DNA from: Deltaproteobacteria bacterium
Lineage (GTDB): Bacteria; Desulfobacterota; Syntrophorhabdia; Syntrophorhabdales; Syntrophorhabdaceae
Assembly (NCBI GenBank): GCA_003506795.1
Contig: DNYO01000041.1
Span: 1,754 to 6,849, forward strand
Direction of reading: 5' to 3'
Length of the DNA: 5,096 nt
In this document: one piece after another, positions 4,805-5,096 of the stretch
How positions within the stretch are numbered: position 1 is the first letter of the stretch
Layout of the letters: every line of letters starts with the position of its first letter
Translations under genes and position numbers: made by a program
The notes under the pieces: generated by a model
Database searches by the model: none
Seen by the model: only the letters and a program-made list of their open reading frames with translations
What the model was told of the DNA's origin: nothing

Positions 4805-5096
4805 AGACAGCATAATTTAATTTTTTTGCGATGTCCTGCTTCAACATCTTTTTGTCGGCCTTGCCAACGCTGGTGGAAGGTATGGACTCGACAAACTCCG
4901 TTCTTTCCGGCAGCTGCATGACTGATGCACCCAGTTTCTTGAGATGTGCCACCATTTCTTCGTGCGTAAGCGCCATGCCGGCCTTACGGACAATGTAGGC
5001 ACATATTCGCTCGCCAAGGTCCTTGTCGGGCATGCCTATGACCGCAACATCCGCTACCGCGGGATGTGAGTTGATCAGCCGCTCGATCCCGATCGC
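4803..5096 (-). CDS. AMP-forming acyl-CoA synthetase / acid-CoA ligase, C-terminal fragment (partial, start beyond the window)
   Basis: This is the last 97 codons of an adenylate-forming (ANL superfamily) enzyme. Members activate a carboxylic acid with ATP to an acyl-AMP and then usually transfer it to CoA. The reading frame stays open to the right edge, so the gene is cut by the window. The visible part is the small mobile C-terminal domain. It begins in the segment ERLINSHPAVADVAVIG, continues with a GMPDKDLGE stretch, and ends with the A10 motif PSTSVGKADKK. In that motif the lysine at fragment residue 79 (codon 4860-4862) matches the catalytic lysine of the adenylation half-reaction. The substrate cannot be read from this fragment. 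The downstream enoyl-CoA hydratase and hydroxyacyl-CoA dehydrogenase favour a fatty, aromatic or alicyclic acid over an amino acid or siderophore precursor, but that is inference. The TGA stop overlaps the ribosome binding site of the next gene. Confidence 0.88.
   Translation of the reverse strand, partial: AIGIERLINSHPAVADVAVIGMPDKDLGERICAYIVRKAGMALTHEEMVAHLKKLGASVMQLPERTEFVESIPSTSVGKADKKMLKQDIAKKLNYAV

Noticed and set aside
4793..4813. Flavoenzyme start at 4813
   Set aside because: It overlaps the ligase gene by 11 nt and has no Shine-Dalgarno; the ATG at 4792 has GAGAGG and matches the family N-terminus.

Overview
The window is a stretch of bacterial DNA, apparently moderately GC-rich, in which every supported gene lies on the minus strand and reads from high to low coordinates. 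In order of transcription the genes are: the C-terminal end of an AMP-forming acyl-CoA synthetase/ligase (cut by the right edge); a large fused flavin/iron-sulfur oxidoreductase with an Old Yellow Enzyme-like barrel followed by a GltD-like FAD/NAD(P)H module; a Rid (YjgF/YER057c/UK114) family protein; an enoyl-CoA hydratase; and a 3-hydroxybutyryl-CoA dehydrogenase-type enzyme. The gaps are 10, 52, 65 and 23 nt. Each of the four complete genes has a clear Shine-Dalgarno sequence and no promoter is evident between them, so this looks like one operon whose promoter lies beyond the right edge.

Together the genes suggest a CoA-thioester catabolic pathway: a carboxylic acid is activated to its CoA ester, a flavoenzyme reduces (or oxidises) an unsaturated intermediate, the enoyl-CoA is hydrated, and the 3-hydroxyacyl-CoA is oxidised with NAD+. 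No acyl-CoA dehydrogenase or thiolase is visible in the window. The iron-sulfur-rich flavoenzyme and this gene mix would suit an anaerobic fatty-, aromatic- or alicyclic-acid degrader, for example a syntrophic or sulfate-reducing Desulfobacterota-type organism. That assignment is inference from gene content only and is weak.

The most noteworthy points are as follows. (1) The 857-residue fusion has a domain order like a permuted dihydropyrimidine dehydrogenase, rather than the usual FadH layout. (2) Three of the four complete proteins carry a threonine where their families normally have a key active-site residue: Tyr in the OYE barrel, Arg in Rid, and Asn in the hydroxyacyl-CoA dehydrogenase. 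(3) A strong 12-bp GC-rich hairpin without a U-tract sits 3 nt upstream of the hydratase Shine-Dalgarno. The remainder (1-44 and the short spacers) holds nothing else I can support. The long plus-strand open frames are antisense shadows.
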